Position numbers and translations under genes: made by a program. Shown piece after piece: positions 8,699 through 15,959 of a DNA stretch of 36,719 nucleotides (position 1 is its first letter; every line of letters starts with the position of its first letter). The notes beneath the pieces are model-generated. The model was not told the origin of the DNA. It saw only the letters and a list, made by a program, of their open reading frames with translations, and ran no database searches. Location: NCBI RefSeq assembly GCF_947628055.1, contig NZ_CANQYJ010000011.1, positions 1 through 36,719 of the forward strand, in the 5' to 3' direction. This DNA comes from an uncultured Rikenella sp. GTDB taxonomy: Bacteria; Bacteroidota; Bacteroidia; Bacteroidales; Rikenellaceae.

Positions 8699-11024
8699 TC
8701 GCAGATTGGAAATCGATCCGTGGAAGATCGTGGAAACAGGATTCGACGCAAAGGACGGGCGGACCTGTATGGCCTCCGAGAGTCTTTTCAGCATCGGGAA
8801 CGGGGCGATGGGCGGACGGGCGAACTTTGAAGAATATTTCGGCGGGGAGACTTTGCAGGGAAATTATATCGGAGGGGTGTTTTACCCGGACAAGACGCGG
8901 GTCGGGTGGTGGAAAAACGGCTATCCGGAGTATTTCGCCAAAGTGCTCAACTCGGCGTTTTGGCCGGGGGTGGATTTCCATATCGGAGGGAAATGCTTGG
9001 ACTTGTCGGCTTGCCGGGTCGAGGATTTTCGGCGGGAACTCGATATGCGGCGGGGATTGCTGACGCGGGCGTTTGTCGCCGTATGGCCGAAGAGTGGAGT
9101 GCGGGTGGCGGTCGAGGCGAGGCGGCTCGTGTCGATGGCGCAACCGGAGTTGGGGGCGGTCTCCTACCGGCTGACGCTGCTTGACGGGGGGGAGGTCGAT
9201 GTCGAGGCGACGGTTTTCGTCGAGGGCGATGTGCGGAATGCGGATGCCAATTATGACGAAAAATTCTGGGAGCTGGTCTCTTTGGATCGGGACGGCCGTG
9301 CGCTGACGATGCGGACGCGGAAGACGGGGTTCGAGGTCTGCTGGGGGCAGCGGGTAGCGGTTTCTTGTGCGGCGGGGAGTTTGGCGGGGGAAAATATTTC
9401 GGCAGGGGAGCGGGTGGCGGAACGGTTCACAACGACTTTGGCAGTCGGCGAGACGTTGGCGGTCGGGAAGTTCGTGGGGGTGGCGTCGTCGCTGAACCAT
9501 CCGGTTTCGGAGTTGGAGATCGCGGCCTGTTCTGTGGCCGACCGGGCTTGCGGTGCGGGATTCGACGCGGTGCTGGCGGCACACGAGAAGGCGTGGGCAG
9601 AACGATGGAAAGGGGCGGATGTGGCGATCGGCGGCGATGATCGGGCCCAGCAGGGGATTCGGTTCTGCATTTTCCAGCTGTTGCAGACTTATACGGGGCG
9701 GGACAGCCGGCTCAATGTGGGGCCGAAAGGTTTTACGGGGGAAAAATACGGAGGGAGTACCTATTGGGATACGGAGGCGTATTGTCTGCCGTTCTACTTG
9801 GCGACTTGCGGCGAGGAGGTGGCGCGGCAGCTGCTGCTGTATCGCTATCGGCAGCTGCCTCAGGCGATCGAAAATGCGGCGAAACTGGGATTTTCGGGCG
9901 GTGCGGCGCTCTACCCGATGGTGACGATGACGGGCGAGGAGTGCCACAACGAATGGGAGATTACCTTCGAGGAGATTCACCGCAACGGGGCGATCGCTTA
10001 TGCGATCTACAATTTCTGTCGCTATACGGGGCGGCGGGACTATTTAGTGCAGGGGGGATTGGAGGTTTTGATCGGGATTGCCCGGTTCTGGGCGCAGCGG
10101 GCGACGTTCTCTGCGGCGAAGAGGCGGTACGTCATTCTCGGGGTGACGGGGCCGAACGAGTATGAAAACAATGTCAATAACAATTGGTATACCAATTACT
10201 TGGCATGTTGGTGCCTGCGGTACGCGATCGAGGCGGCGGAGTGGGTGAGGGGGCATTGTCCGGCGGATTACCGGCGCATCGTTGCGGCGGCGGGGCTGAA
10301 TGCCGACGAGGATGAATTTGCGCGGTGGCATGCGGTGGCGGACAGAATGTTTCTGCCGGAACTTGCTGTGAATGAGGCGGGAGAGACTATCTTTCTCCAG
10401 CAGGAGGGGTACATGGACAAGGAGCAGCTCCGGGCGGCGGATATTCCGGCGGAGCAGCGCCCGATCAATCAACACTGGTCGTGGGACCGGATCCTGCGGA
10501 GCTGTTTCATCAAGCAGGCGGATGTGTTGCAGGGGCTCTATTTCTTTCAGGAACAGTTCGATCGGGAGACGATTGCGCGGAATTTCGACTTTTACGAGCC
10601 GCGGACGGTGCACGAATCCTCTTTGTCGCCGTGCGTGCATTCGATTCTCGCGTCGCTGACGGGGCGTTCCGAACGGGCTTATGAGCTTTACCTGCGGACG
10701 GCGCGGCTGGATTTGGACGACTATAACCGGGAGGTGCACGAGGGGTTGCATATTACGAGTATGGCGGGGTCGTGGCTTTCGGTGATCGAAGGGTTCGGCG
10801 GGGTGCGGGTCGGAGCGGACGGGCGGCTGCATGTGGCGCCGCGGCTGCCGGAGGGGTGGAGCTCCTTAGGGTTTGAACTCCATTATCGGGGGGCGATCCT
10901 GCGGTTCGAAATCGGGGCGGGCGAGGTGCGGATGGCTTCGACCAATGGGATCGAGGCGGAGATTGCGATAGGGGAAACTCTGTATCGTATTGGAAATAAA
11001 GAGGTTTATGTAAAAATCGGGTGA
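8691..11024 (+). CDS. GH65 alpha-glucosyl phosphorylase (maltose phosphorylase-like)
   Basis: This is a family GH65 phosphorylase of 777 residues from the ATG at 8691. That start is chosen because it overlaps the pgmB stop and yields MSDRRLEIDPWKIVETGF. An upstream in-frame ATG at 8664 would add nine residues. GH65 enzymes split disaccharides such as maltose, kojibiose or trehalose with phosphate, giving beta-glucose 1-phosphate and glucose. The general acid lies in VTGPNEYENNVNNNW (glutamate at about residue 490). Other family blocks are GEKYGGSTYWDTEAYCLP, GEECHNEWEITFEEIHRNGA and FYEPRTVHESSLSPCVHS. No signal peptide is present, so it acts in the cytosol. Maltose is the favoured substrate because of the GH13 neighbour. 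Sequence by eye cannot exclude kojibiose or trehalose. Confidence 0.88.
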   Translation: MSDRRLEIDPWKIVETGFDAKDGRTCMASESLFSIGNGAMGGRANFEEYFGGETLQGNYIGGVFYPDKTRVGWWKNGYPEYFAKVLNSAFWPGVDFHIGGKCLDLSACRVEDFRRELDMRRGLLTRAFVAVWPKSGVRVAVEARRLVSMAQPELGAVSYRLTLLDGGEVDVEATVFVEGDVRNADANYDEKFWELVSLDRDGRALTMRTRKTGFEVCWGQRVAVSCAAGSLAGENISAGERVAERFTTTLAVGETLAVGKFVGVASSLNHPVSELEIAACSVADRACGAGFDAVLAAHEKAWAERWKGADVAIGGDDRAQQGIRFCIFQLLQTYTGRDSRLNVGPKGFTGEKYGGSTYWDTEAYCLPFYLATCGEEVARQLLLYRYRQLPQAIENAAKLGFSGGAALYPMVTMTGEECHNEWEITFEEIHRNGAIAYAIYNFCRYTGRRDYLVQGGLEVLIGIARFWAQRATFSAAKRRYVILGVTGPNEYENNVNNNWYTNYLACWCLRYAIEAAEWVRGHCPADYRRIVAAAGLNADEDEFARWHAVADRMFLPELAVNEAGETIFLQQEGYMDKEQLRAADIPAEQRPINQHWSWDRILRSCFIKQADVLQGLYFFQEQFDRETIARNFDFYEPRTVHESSLSPCVHSILASLTGRSERAYELYLRTARLDLDDYNREVHEGLHITSMAGSWLSVIEGFGGVRVGADGRLHVAPRLPEGWSSLGFELHYRGAILRFEIGAGEVRMASTNGIEAEIAIGETLYRIGNKEVYVKIG

Positions 11025-11028
11025 TCAT

Positions 11029-12363
11029 ATGGGAGAATTGTTGTACCGTTGTCGGCCGCAGGCGTGCAAGCGGCATCCGGAGTGGGCATACGATGCGGTG
11101 ATCTACGAGTTGAATGTGCGGCAGTTCTCGCCGGAGGGGACGTTCGCGGCGGTTCGTGCGCAGTTGCCGAGGCTCAGGGCGTTGGGGGTGGATATTCTTT
11201 GGCTGATGCCGATCTATCCGATCGGGGTGGAGCGGCGGAAGGGGACGCTGGGGAGTTACTATGCGGTGCGGGACTACTGCGGGGTGAATCCGGAGTTCGG
11301 AACGTTCGACGAGTTCCGGCAGTTGGTGGAGGCGGTGCATGGGCTGGGGATGCGGGTGATTCTGGACTGGGTGCCGAATCATACGTCGCGCGATGCGGTA
11401 TGGGTCGAGGCTCATCCGGAGTGGTACAAGCGTGACCCGGAGACGGGGGAGATCGCGACGCCGTACGACTGGACGGATACGGCGCAGCTGGACTACGACA
11501 ATCCGGCGATGAGGCGGGGGATGGTGGAGGCGATGCTGTTCTGGCTGCGCGAAACGGCGATCGACGGTTTTCGGGTGGATATGGCGATGCTGGAGCCGAT
11601 CGGGTTTTGGGATGCGTGTGTGCCGGAGTTGGCGGCGTTTATGGAGGCTCGCTCGCGCGGGTTGTTCATGCTGGCGGAGGCGGAGGGGCCGGAGTTTCAC
11701 CGGGTGGCGTTCGATGCGACGTATTCCTGGGAGGTGCATCATCTGATGGTGGATGTGGCTCAGAATAAGGTCTCTGCGCCGGCGGCGGTGCTGCGCGAAC
11801 GGTTGTTGCGGGAGGGGGAGGCTTATCCGATGGATGCGTTGCGGATGCGGTTTACGTCGAATCATGACGAAAATTCGTGGAATGGGTCGGAGTTCGTGCG
11901 GTTCGGGGCGGCGGTGAGGCAGATGGCGGCGCTGACGTACCTGCTGCCGGGTATGCCGCTGATTTACAACGGTCAGGAGGCGGGTTCGGATCGGAAGCTG
12001 GCTTTTTTCGACAAGGATCGGATCGACTGGAGCGGGCTGGGAAATAACGGGTGGGAGGCTTTTTATCGGGAACTGAATGGATTGAGGCACTCTCACGTGG
12101 CTTTGCGGGGGGGGCTTTGCGGGGGGGATGTGTATGCGATGGATAATTCGCTGTCAGACAAGGTCTTTGCTATCAAACGCAGGGTGGGGGATTCGGTGGT
12201 GATGGGGCTGTTCAATCTCTCTCCGGATCATGCGGATTTCGAGCTCTATGATGAGGATTTCAACGGTTCGTTCCGGCAGATCGGTTCGCCGGAACTTGCG
12301 CTTTTGCGCTCGCATGTGCATTTTTATCTGCCGCCGTGGGGCTTCTTCGTCTATTTTAAATAA
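11029..12363 (+). CDS. GH13 alpha-amylase family hydrolase
   Basis: This 444-residue alpha-amylase family enzyme has all four conserved regions. They are DWVPNHTS (region I), GFRVDMAML with nucleophile D184, FMLAEAEGPEF with acid/base E217, and TSNHDENSW with D280. A C-terminal beta-domain follows. There is no signal peptide, so it should be cytosolic and act on short maltodextrins. It starts four bases after the GH65 stop. The pgmB-GH65-GH13 order suggests that malto-oligosaccharides are trimmed to maltose, which is phosphorolysed and channelled to glucose 6-phosphate. No SusC/SusD pair or transporter is in the window, so uptake must be encoded elsewhere. The exact product specificity is not readable from the sequence. 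Confidence 0.9.
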   Translation: MGELLYRCRPQACKRHPEWAYDAVIYELNVRQFSPEGTFAAVRAQLPRLRALGVDILWLMPIYPIGVERRKGTLGSYYAVRDYCGVNPEFGTFDEFRQLVEAVHGLGMRVILDWVPNHTSRDAVWVEAHPEWYKRDPETGEIATPYDWTDTAQLDYDNPAMRRGMVEAMLFWLRETAIDGFRVDMAMLEPIGFWDACVPELAAFMEARSRGLFMLAEAEGPEFHRVAFDATYSWEVHHLMVDVAQNKVSAPAAVLRERLLREGEAYPMDALRMRFTSNHDENSWNGSEFVRFGAAVRQMAALTYLLPGMPLIYNGQEAGSDRKLAFFDKDRIDWSGLGNNGWEAFYRELNGLRHSHVALRGGLCGGDVYAMDNSLSDKVFAIKRRVGDSVVMGLFNLSPDHADFELYDEDFNGSFRQIGSPELALLRSHVHFYLPPWGFFVYFK

Positions 12364-12536
12364 ACTGTTCGATTGTTTGTATCCCCTGTCCTTTTGGGGA
12401 CTTTCGGTCTCTTTTTCTTCGCGGCTCGGCAGTGCATGCAAGTTCGTTTTGTTCGCGCAGTGGGGGCGCGAGACTGAACACGTTGAATTTTTAGTGTACA
12501 ATTCATGGACGATCTGTTCCCGCGTCAGCGGCCAGC

Positions 12537-12602
12537 CCGGAGCCACCCCCGGCGAAGGGCTGCAACCTTTCTGCGTTCGGTTCCGCCCTCGCTGGCTCCG
12601 GG
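12537..12602 (+). repeat. dispersed hairpin repeat, copy 1
   Basis: CCGGAGCCACCCCCGGCG (12537-12554) and CGCTGGCTCCGG (12590-12601) form a stem through CCGGAGCCA/TGGCTCCGG. The same 18-mer and second arm recur in inverse orientation at 32688-32737 with a different loop. It lies in the 483-bp gap between the GH13 and pentapeptide genes. Nothing else is recognised there apart from the small ORF-like relic at 12661. Confidence 0.6.
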
Positions 12603-12660
12603 CAGGGATGCGGCCCGCGCGACCGAAAGTCACATATATATACGTTGAAGACAGCAGAGA

Positions 12661-12798
12661 GTGTACAATGACTATGAGAAGTTTATGTTGAGCTTACTTG
12701 CCGCCGGTGGGAAGGTCGTGGGGCGAGTTGAAGCGTTGATTATATTCGACACCAACCTCATATCAACGGAGGAAAAGGAAATGCCGGAAATTCCGTAA
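12661..12798 (+). pseudogene. degenerate relative of the small ORF at 13926
   Basis: This stretch resembles the sequence around 13909-14023. Both contain GTGTACA, ATGACTA, an AAGTT block, the near-identical GCTTACTTGCC followed by GGGTG or CGGTG, and GAGTTGAAGCG followed by TTGATTA or TCGATTA. Here the reading frame of the other copy is broken by small indels. A frame with a GTG at 12661 or an ATG at 12685 could still encode up to 45 residues (containing LSLLAAGGKVVGRVEALI). It could be a decayed copy or a diverged peptide gene. Both copies flank the pentapeptide gene. Confidence 0.35.
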
Positions 12799-12846
12799 AT
12801 GTAACAGCCGGGAAACACGGTTGGCGTAATATAAATATTGGATGAT

Positions 12847-13659
12847 ATGTTATTTGGGAACTTTGAGGGCAAAGAGATGAAAATCTCTCGAGATGAAGAT
12901 TTTATTATGGGTCAGTTCGGCAGAGCCGATTTTAGCTGTCGGGGCAGAGGAGCGCGGTGGCGTAGAAAAAGATTCTGCGAGTGCGATTTCACGGAGGCTG
13001 ACTTGACCGGCGTGCGTGATTGCGGATGCCGGTTCGAATATTGCGATTTTGTGCGGACGAATACGACAGAGTTTGGCATGGGGGATGGAGGGAAACCGTC
13101 GGTGTACGAACACTGTCTGTTTCAGGAGGTGAAACTGCGGGCGGTGGGATGCTGCGAGTTTTATGATTGCACTTTTATCCATTGCGATTTTGAAGCGGTG
13201 GATTTCGGTCGGTCGTATTTTGACGGCGCTGTCTTTATTGGCAGAGTTTCGAATTGTGTGTTCGCAACGAGGGAAAAAGAGACGAAGAAAAGGAGGAAAA
13301 ACCGAATGGAGGGTGTTTCGTTTCGTCAGGCTGCATTGTGCGGCGTACGTTTCTGTGGGGGTGTCGAGCTGGATCGAATCGAATTGCCGGTGAAAGGGGT
13401 ATATGCCTATTTCTCGGATTTCCGAAATCAATGCGATCGGATGTCTCGTTTGGCAGAGGGGGATGCGGAGTGCCGGAATGAATTGAACCGCTTTCGGAAA
13501 ATTTTTGGCGGGGATGCCAGACAGAAGGATTATCTGGTTAATCTGGAGGATATTGCGGTCTCTTTGGGTTTGGGGAACAGGACGATACGGCTGATTTGGG
13601 ATTGTGCCGATTTTGTGCAGCTGGATGGGGAGAAGTTTTTCGGCGATAGAATAGAATAG
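12847..13659 (+). CDS. cysteine-rich pentapeptide-repeat protein
   Basis: This protein of about 270 residues carries imperfect pentapeptide repeats with aromatic or leucine centres. Examples are ADFSC, CDFTEADL, CRFEYCDF and CTFIHCDFEAVDFGRSYFDGAVF, then after a basic insert (EKETKKRRKNR) VSFRQAALCGVRFCG. Such repeats fold as a right-handed beta-helix; some family members bind gyrase, but nothing shows that here. It is unusually rich in cysteine, with about 17. The C-terminal 80 residues lack repeats and may be a separate helical part. There is no signal peptide. The ATG at 12847 is preferred; an in-frame TTG at 12838 is possible. It stands alone, bounded downstream by a hairpin terminator, and its function is unknown. 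Confidence 0.75.
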   Translation: MLFGNFEGKEMKISRDEDFIMGQFGRADFSCRGRGARWRRKRFCECDFTEADLTGVRDCGCRFEYCDFVRTNTTEFGMGDGGKPSVYEHCLFQEVKLRAVGCCEFYDCTFIHCDFEAVDFGRSYFDGAVFIGRVSNCVFATREKETKKRRKNRMEGVSFRQAALCGVRFCGGVELDRIELPVKGVYAYFSDFRNQCDRMSRLAEGDAECRNELNRFRKIFGGDARQKDYLVNLEDIAVSLGLGNRTIRLIWDCADFVQLDGEKFFGDRIE

Positions 13660-13849
13660 AACAAAGAAATATTCCCGCACTGGAACCGGAGCTACCGCCG
13701 ATGAAACTTCCGGCTCGGCACTCGAGCCGGGCCTGCCGGCCACCGATCTTTTGGGACAGAGGCCACTCCTATAAAAGTCGGAACCGGCGCGAGCCGAAAA
13801 AATGCCCCCCAAAAATGCGGGTTACAATAAAGTATAGAATCGCGAATAA

Positions 13850-13873
13850 AAAAGGGGACCCACGTCCCCTTTT
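13850..13873 (+). terminator. hairpin terminator after the pentapeptide gene
   Basis: AAAAGGGGAC (13850-13859) pairs perfectly with GTCCCCTTTT (13864-13873) over a four-base loop. The A-run before and T-run within the stem allow function in either direction. The 190 bp between the pentapeptide stop and this hairpin holds only a small CGGCTCG/CGAGCCG hairpin near 13711. Confidence 0.75.
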
Positions 13874-13925
13874 GGCTTTCATCGTACCATACATTCAAGC
13901 TCCGTATGGTGTACAGAGTGAAGTT

Positions 13926-14024
13926 ATGACTACTGATGACAAGTTGAATCGGCGCTTACTTGCCACGGGTGAGGAGACTTTCGAGGCCTCCCAGACCTGT
14001 GAGTTGAAGCGTCGATTAAGCTAA
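13926..14024 (+). CDS. candidate 32-residue small protein
   Basis: The ATG at 13926 opens a 32-residue peptide with sequence blocks MTTDDKLNRRLLATGEE and TCELKRRLS. It is the only content between two strong hairpin terminators (13850-13873 and 14029-14062), so it looks like an independent short transcription unit. Its leader has an inverted repeat (ACCATAC at 13886-13892 and GTATGGT at 13904-13910) that could act as an operator or 5' hairpin. A degenerate relative lies at 12661-12798. The peptide is charged, has one cysteine and no signal or membrane segment. I do not recognise a family. It could also be a non-coding RNA or a gene relic. Confidence 0.35.
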   Translation: MTTDDKLNRRLLATGEETFEASQTCELKRRLS

Positions 14025-14028
14025 ATAC

Positions 14029-14062
14029 AAAACCCGTGCCACACCGATGCAGCACGGGTTTT
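14029..14062. terminator. bidirectional terminator between small ORF and dnaA
   Basis: AAAACCCGTGC (14029-14039) pairs with GCACGGGTTTT (14052-14062) over a 12-base loop. With A's on one side and T's on the other it can end both the rightward small unit and the leftward dnaA transcript, whose stop codon is 44 bases away. Confidence 0.8.
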
Positions 14063-14106
14063 GGGTGTAAAATCGCATATTATTTGCCGCACCTGAAAAA
14101 CAGCCC

Positions 14107-15510
14107 CTATCGCAACCGCCGTTCGATTTCTTCGACCTGTTGCCGAATAATCTTGTCGGTCTCGATCAAGTTCGGAATCGTTTTGCAAGCATGCAAGACC
14201 GTCGCATGGTTCTTCCCCCCCAACGCCGCCCCGATTCCTGCCAGCGGCGTCTTCGTATGTTGTTTGCACAGGTACATCGCAATCTGTCTCGCCTGCGCCA
14301 CTTCGCGCGTCCGTTTCGCCGACAGCAGCACATCCCGCTCCACCTTGAGCGTCGAGCAGGTCAGTTCGATAATCGAATCGACCGTAATCTCTTTCGTTTC
14401 GATCCGCACAATATCCCGCATCACACTCTTCGTCAAATCGAGCGTGATCCGTTTCCCCAGCAACCTCGAATGCGCTTCCAATGAGGTCAACGCCCCCTCG
14501 ATCTCCCGTACATTCGCTTTGATATTCTGTGCCAGGAATTGCACCACATCGTCCTCGACTTCCAGCCCCATCTTCCTGCACTTATGCCGTATAATCCCGA
14601 CTTTGGTCGCCAAATCCGGCGCTGTGAGCTGCGCCGACAATCCCCACTTAAATCTGGTAATCAGCCGTTCTTCAATATCGGTCAGTTCCACCGGCGGCCG
14701 GTCCGAAGTAAGGATGAGCTGTTTCCCCAGCATCCGCAGATGGCTGAAAATATTGAAAAATATATTCTGTGTCCCCGGCTTCCCCGCCAGTTCCTGAATA
14801 TCGTCGATAATCAAGACGTCGATCATCTGGTAGAATTGGATAAAGTCGTTCAGTTCTCCCCGCCAAGCCGCTGTCTGGAACTGATTCTGGAATCGGTTGG
14901 AACTCACATACAGCACCTTGCATTCCGGATCCCGCTCTTTGACAGCCAGTCCGATCGCCTGCGCGATATGGGTTTTCCCCAGCCCCGAATTGCCATAGAT
15001 GAACAGCGGATTGAAAGACGTCTTCCCCGGCGCCACGCTAATGGAAATCCCCGCCGACCTGGCCAGCCGGTTGCAGTCCCCCTCGATATGATTTGCGAAC
15101 GTCAGTTCCGGATTCAGTTGCGAGTCGAACGTGACTTTTTTGATCCCCGGAATGATGAAAGGATTCTTTATCGTAGAGGTATTCGTCTGGCTATATAAAG
15201 AAGCGTTCATGCCGCCGGTCTGCTGCCGTCCGGCAGGCGCCCCGTTCGGAATAGCGTAGTGCAGCCGGGTTTTCACCCCGAACTCCTCGCGGATGATCGG
15301 CCGCAGCATCGAGATGTAATTCTGCTCGATGTACTGGACATGGCGCTGGTCCGGGACACGGATACGAAGGTTCTCCCCATCGAAGCTCAGCGGCACCATG
15401 GGTTTGAACCATTTGACGAATTCATCTTCCGAAGTCTGGTTTTTGATCAGACTCAGGCAATTCTGCCAAATAGCATCGTATCTTTCGTCTAAAATTTCGC
15501 CGGAGGCCAT
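14107..15510 (-). CDS. dnaA: chromosomal replication initiator protein
   Basis: DnaA is the AAA+ ATPase that binds DnaA boxes and opens the origin. The 467 residues show domain I (about 10-85), a short variable linker, and the AAA+ core with Walker A GNSGLGKT at 173-180 and Walker B LIIDDIQEL near 255-263. The sensor motif ITSDRPP is present in the form LTSDRPPVEL. Domain IV has the DnaA signature ending GGKNHATVLHACKTI, which contacts DNA. Length and start are standard. It is the only minus gene in a long + strand series and is not followed by dnaN, unlike in many bacteria. A terminator lies downstream. Its 5' gap does not look like an origin. Confidence 0.97.
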   Translation of the reverse strand: MASGEILDERYDAIWQNCLSLIKNQTSEDEFVKWFKPMVPLSFDGENLRIRVPDQRHVQYIEQNYISMLRPIIREEFGVKTRLHYAIPNGAPAGRQQTGGMNASLYSQTNTSTIKNPFIIPGIKKVTFDSQLNPELTFANHIEGDCNRLARSAGISISVAPGKTSFNPLFIYGNSGLGKTHIAQAIGLAVKERDPECKVLYVSSNRFQNQFQTAAWRGELNDFIQFYQMIDVLIIDDIQELAGKPGTQNIFFNIFSHLRMLGKQLILTSDRPPVELTDIEERLITRFKWGLSAQLTAPDLATKVGIIRHKCRKMGLEVEDDVVQFLAQNIKANVREIEGALTSLEAHSRLLGKRITLDLTKSVMRDIVRIETKEITVDSIIELTCSTLKVERDVLLSAKRTREVAQARQIAMYLCKQHTKTPLAGIGAALGGKNHATVLHACKTIPNLIETDKIIRQQVEEIERRLR

Positions 15511-15868
15511 TTATTCCATTCGATAATTTTACACCCCCCGAAAAAGGCGATTCGCCCGTTTCGGTCGTACAAAAGTGTGGAATAAATCGGAATAAAAAAA
15601 ACACATCGGGATTGTTTTTTCGGAATGTTTGATTATACAATTTCGGGCCTTCCGAAGCAACCGTTTGGTATAAGCCGGTTTAGGGTTTGTCGGGTGAATC
15701 TTTCATGCGGATAAATTTTTTATTATACTTATTATCAGATTGTTCCGATTATTTTTATGTTGCTTGTCGTTGTGGGCCAAAGGGTTGGAATCGGCCGGAT
15801 CGACTGGCGGCGACAGCGGTCGCGGCGGCACGTGGAAATGCGGTCGGACGGAACTCGGAAAAGAGGGG
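15511..15868. other. dnaA upstream gap, partly AT-rich
   Basis: The divergent gap between dnaA and the phosphohexomutase gene holds an AT-rich patch at about 15710-15765. No cluster of TTATCCACA-type DnaA boxes is visible. The nearest resemblance is a single TTATTCCACA (reverse strand of TGTGGAATAA near 15575), which has an extra base. It probably only carries the dnaA promoter. Confidence 0.4.
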
Positions 15869-15898
15869 TTGTCTATCCGAATAAAAGTGTTAAATTTG
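15869..15898 (+). promoter_or_regulatory. Bacteroidota promoter (-33/-7) upstream of the phosphohexomutase
   Basis: TAAATTTG at 15891-15898 is a full match to TAnnTTTG. TTG at 15869-15871, within GGTTG, lies 19 bp upstream, where the -33 TTTG element belongs. Transcription would begin near 15905 and give a leader of about 55 bases. It probably drives the phosphohexomutase-MBL-SDR genes. Confidence 0.5.
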
Positions 15899-15959
15899 TC
15901 AAGACGAACGGCGGGGTTTGACGACAACTCATAGTACTAACGTAAAACTCGGAACGGAT

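Noticed and set aside
12364..12691. Long open frames through the GH13-pentapeptide gap on both strands
   Set aside because: They run across a hairpin repeat, have unnatural composition and show no protein-like features.
12847..13659. Qnr-type quinolone resistance protein
   Set aside because: Pentapeptide repeats alone do not show this. The Cys-rich composition, the basic insert and the non-repeat C-terminus differ from Qnr proteins.
15918..15959. 5' extension of the phosphohexomutase from a TTG codon
   Set aside because: The extension overlaps the presumed leader, has no family character, and the ATG at 15960 fits the promoter and opening residues.
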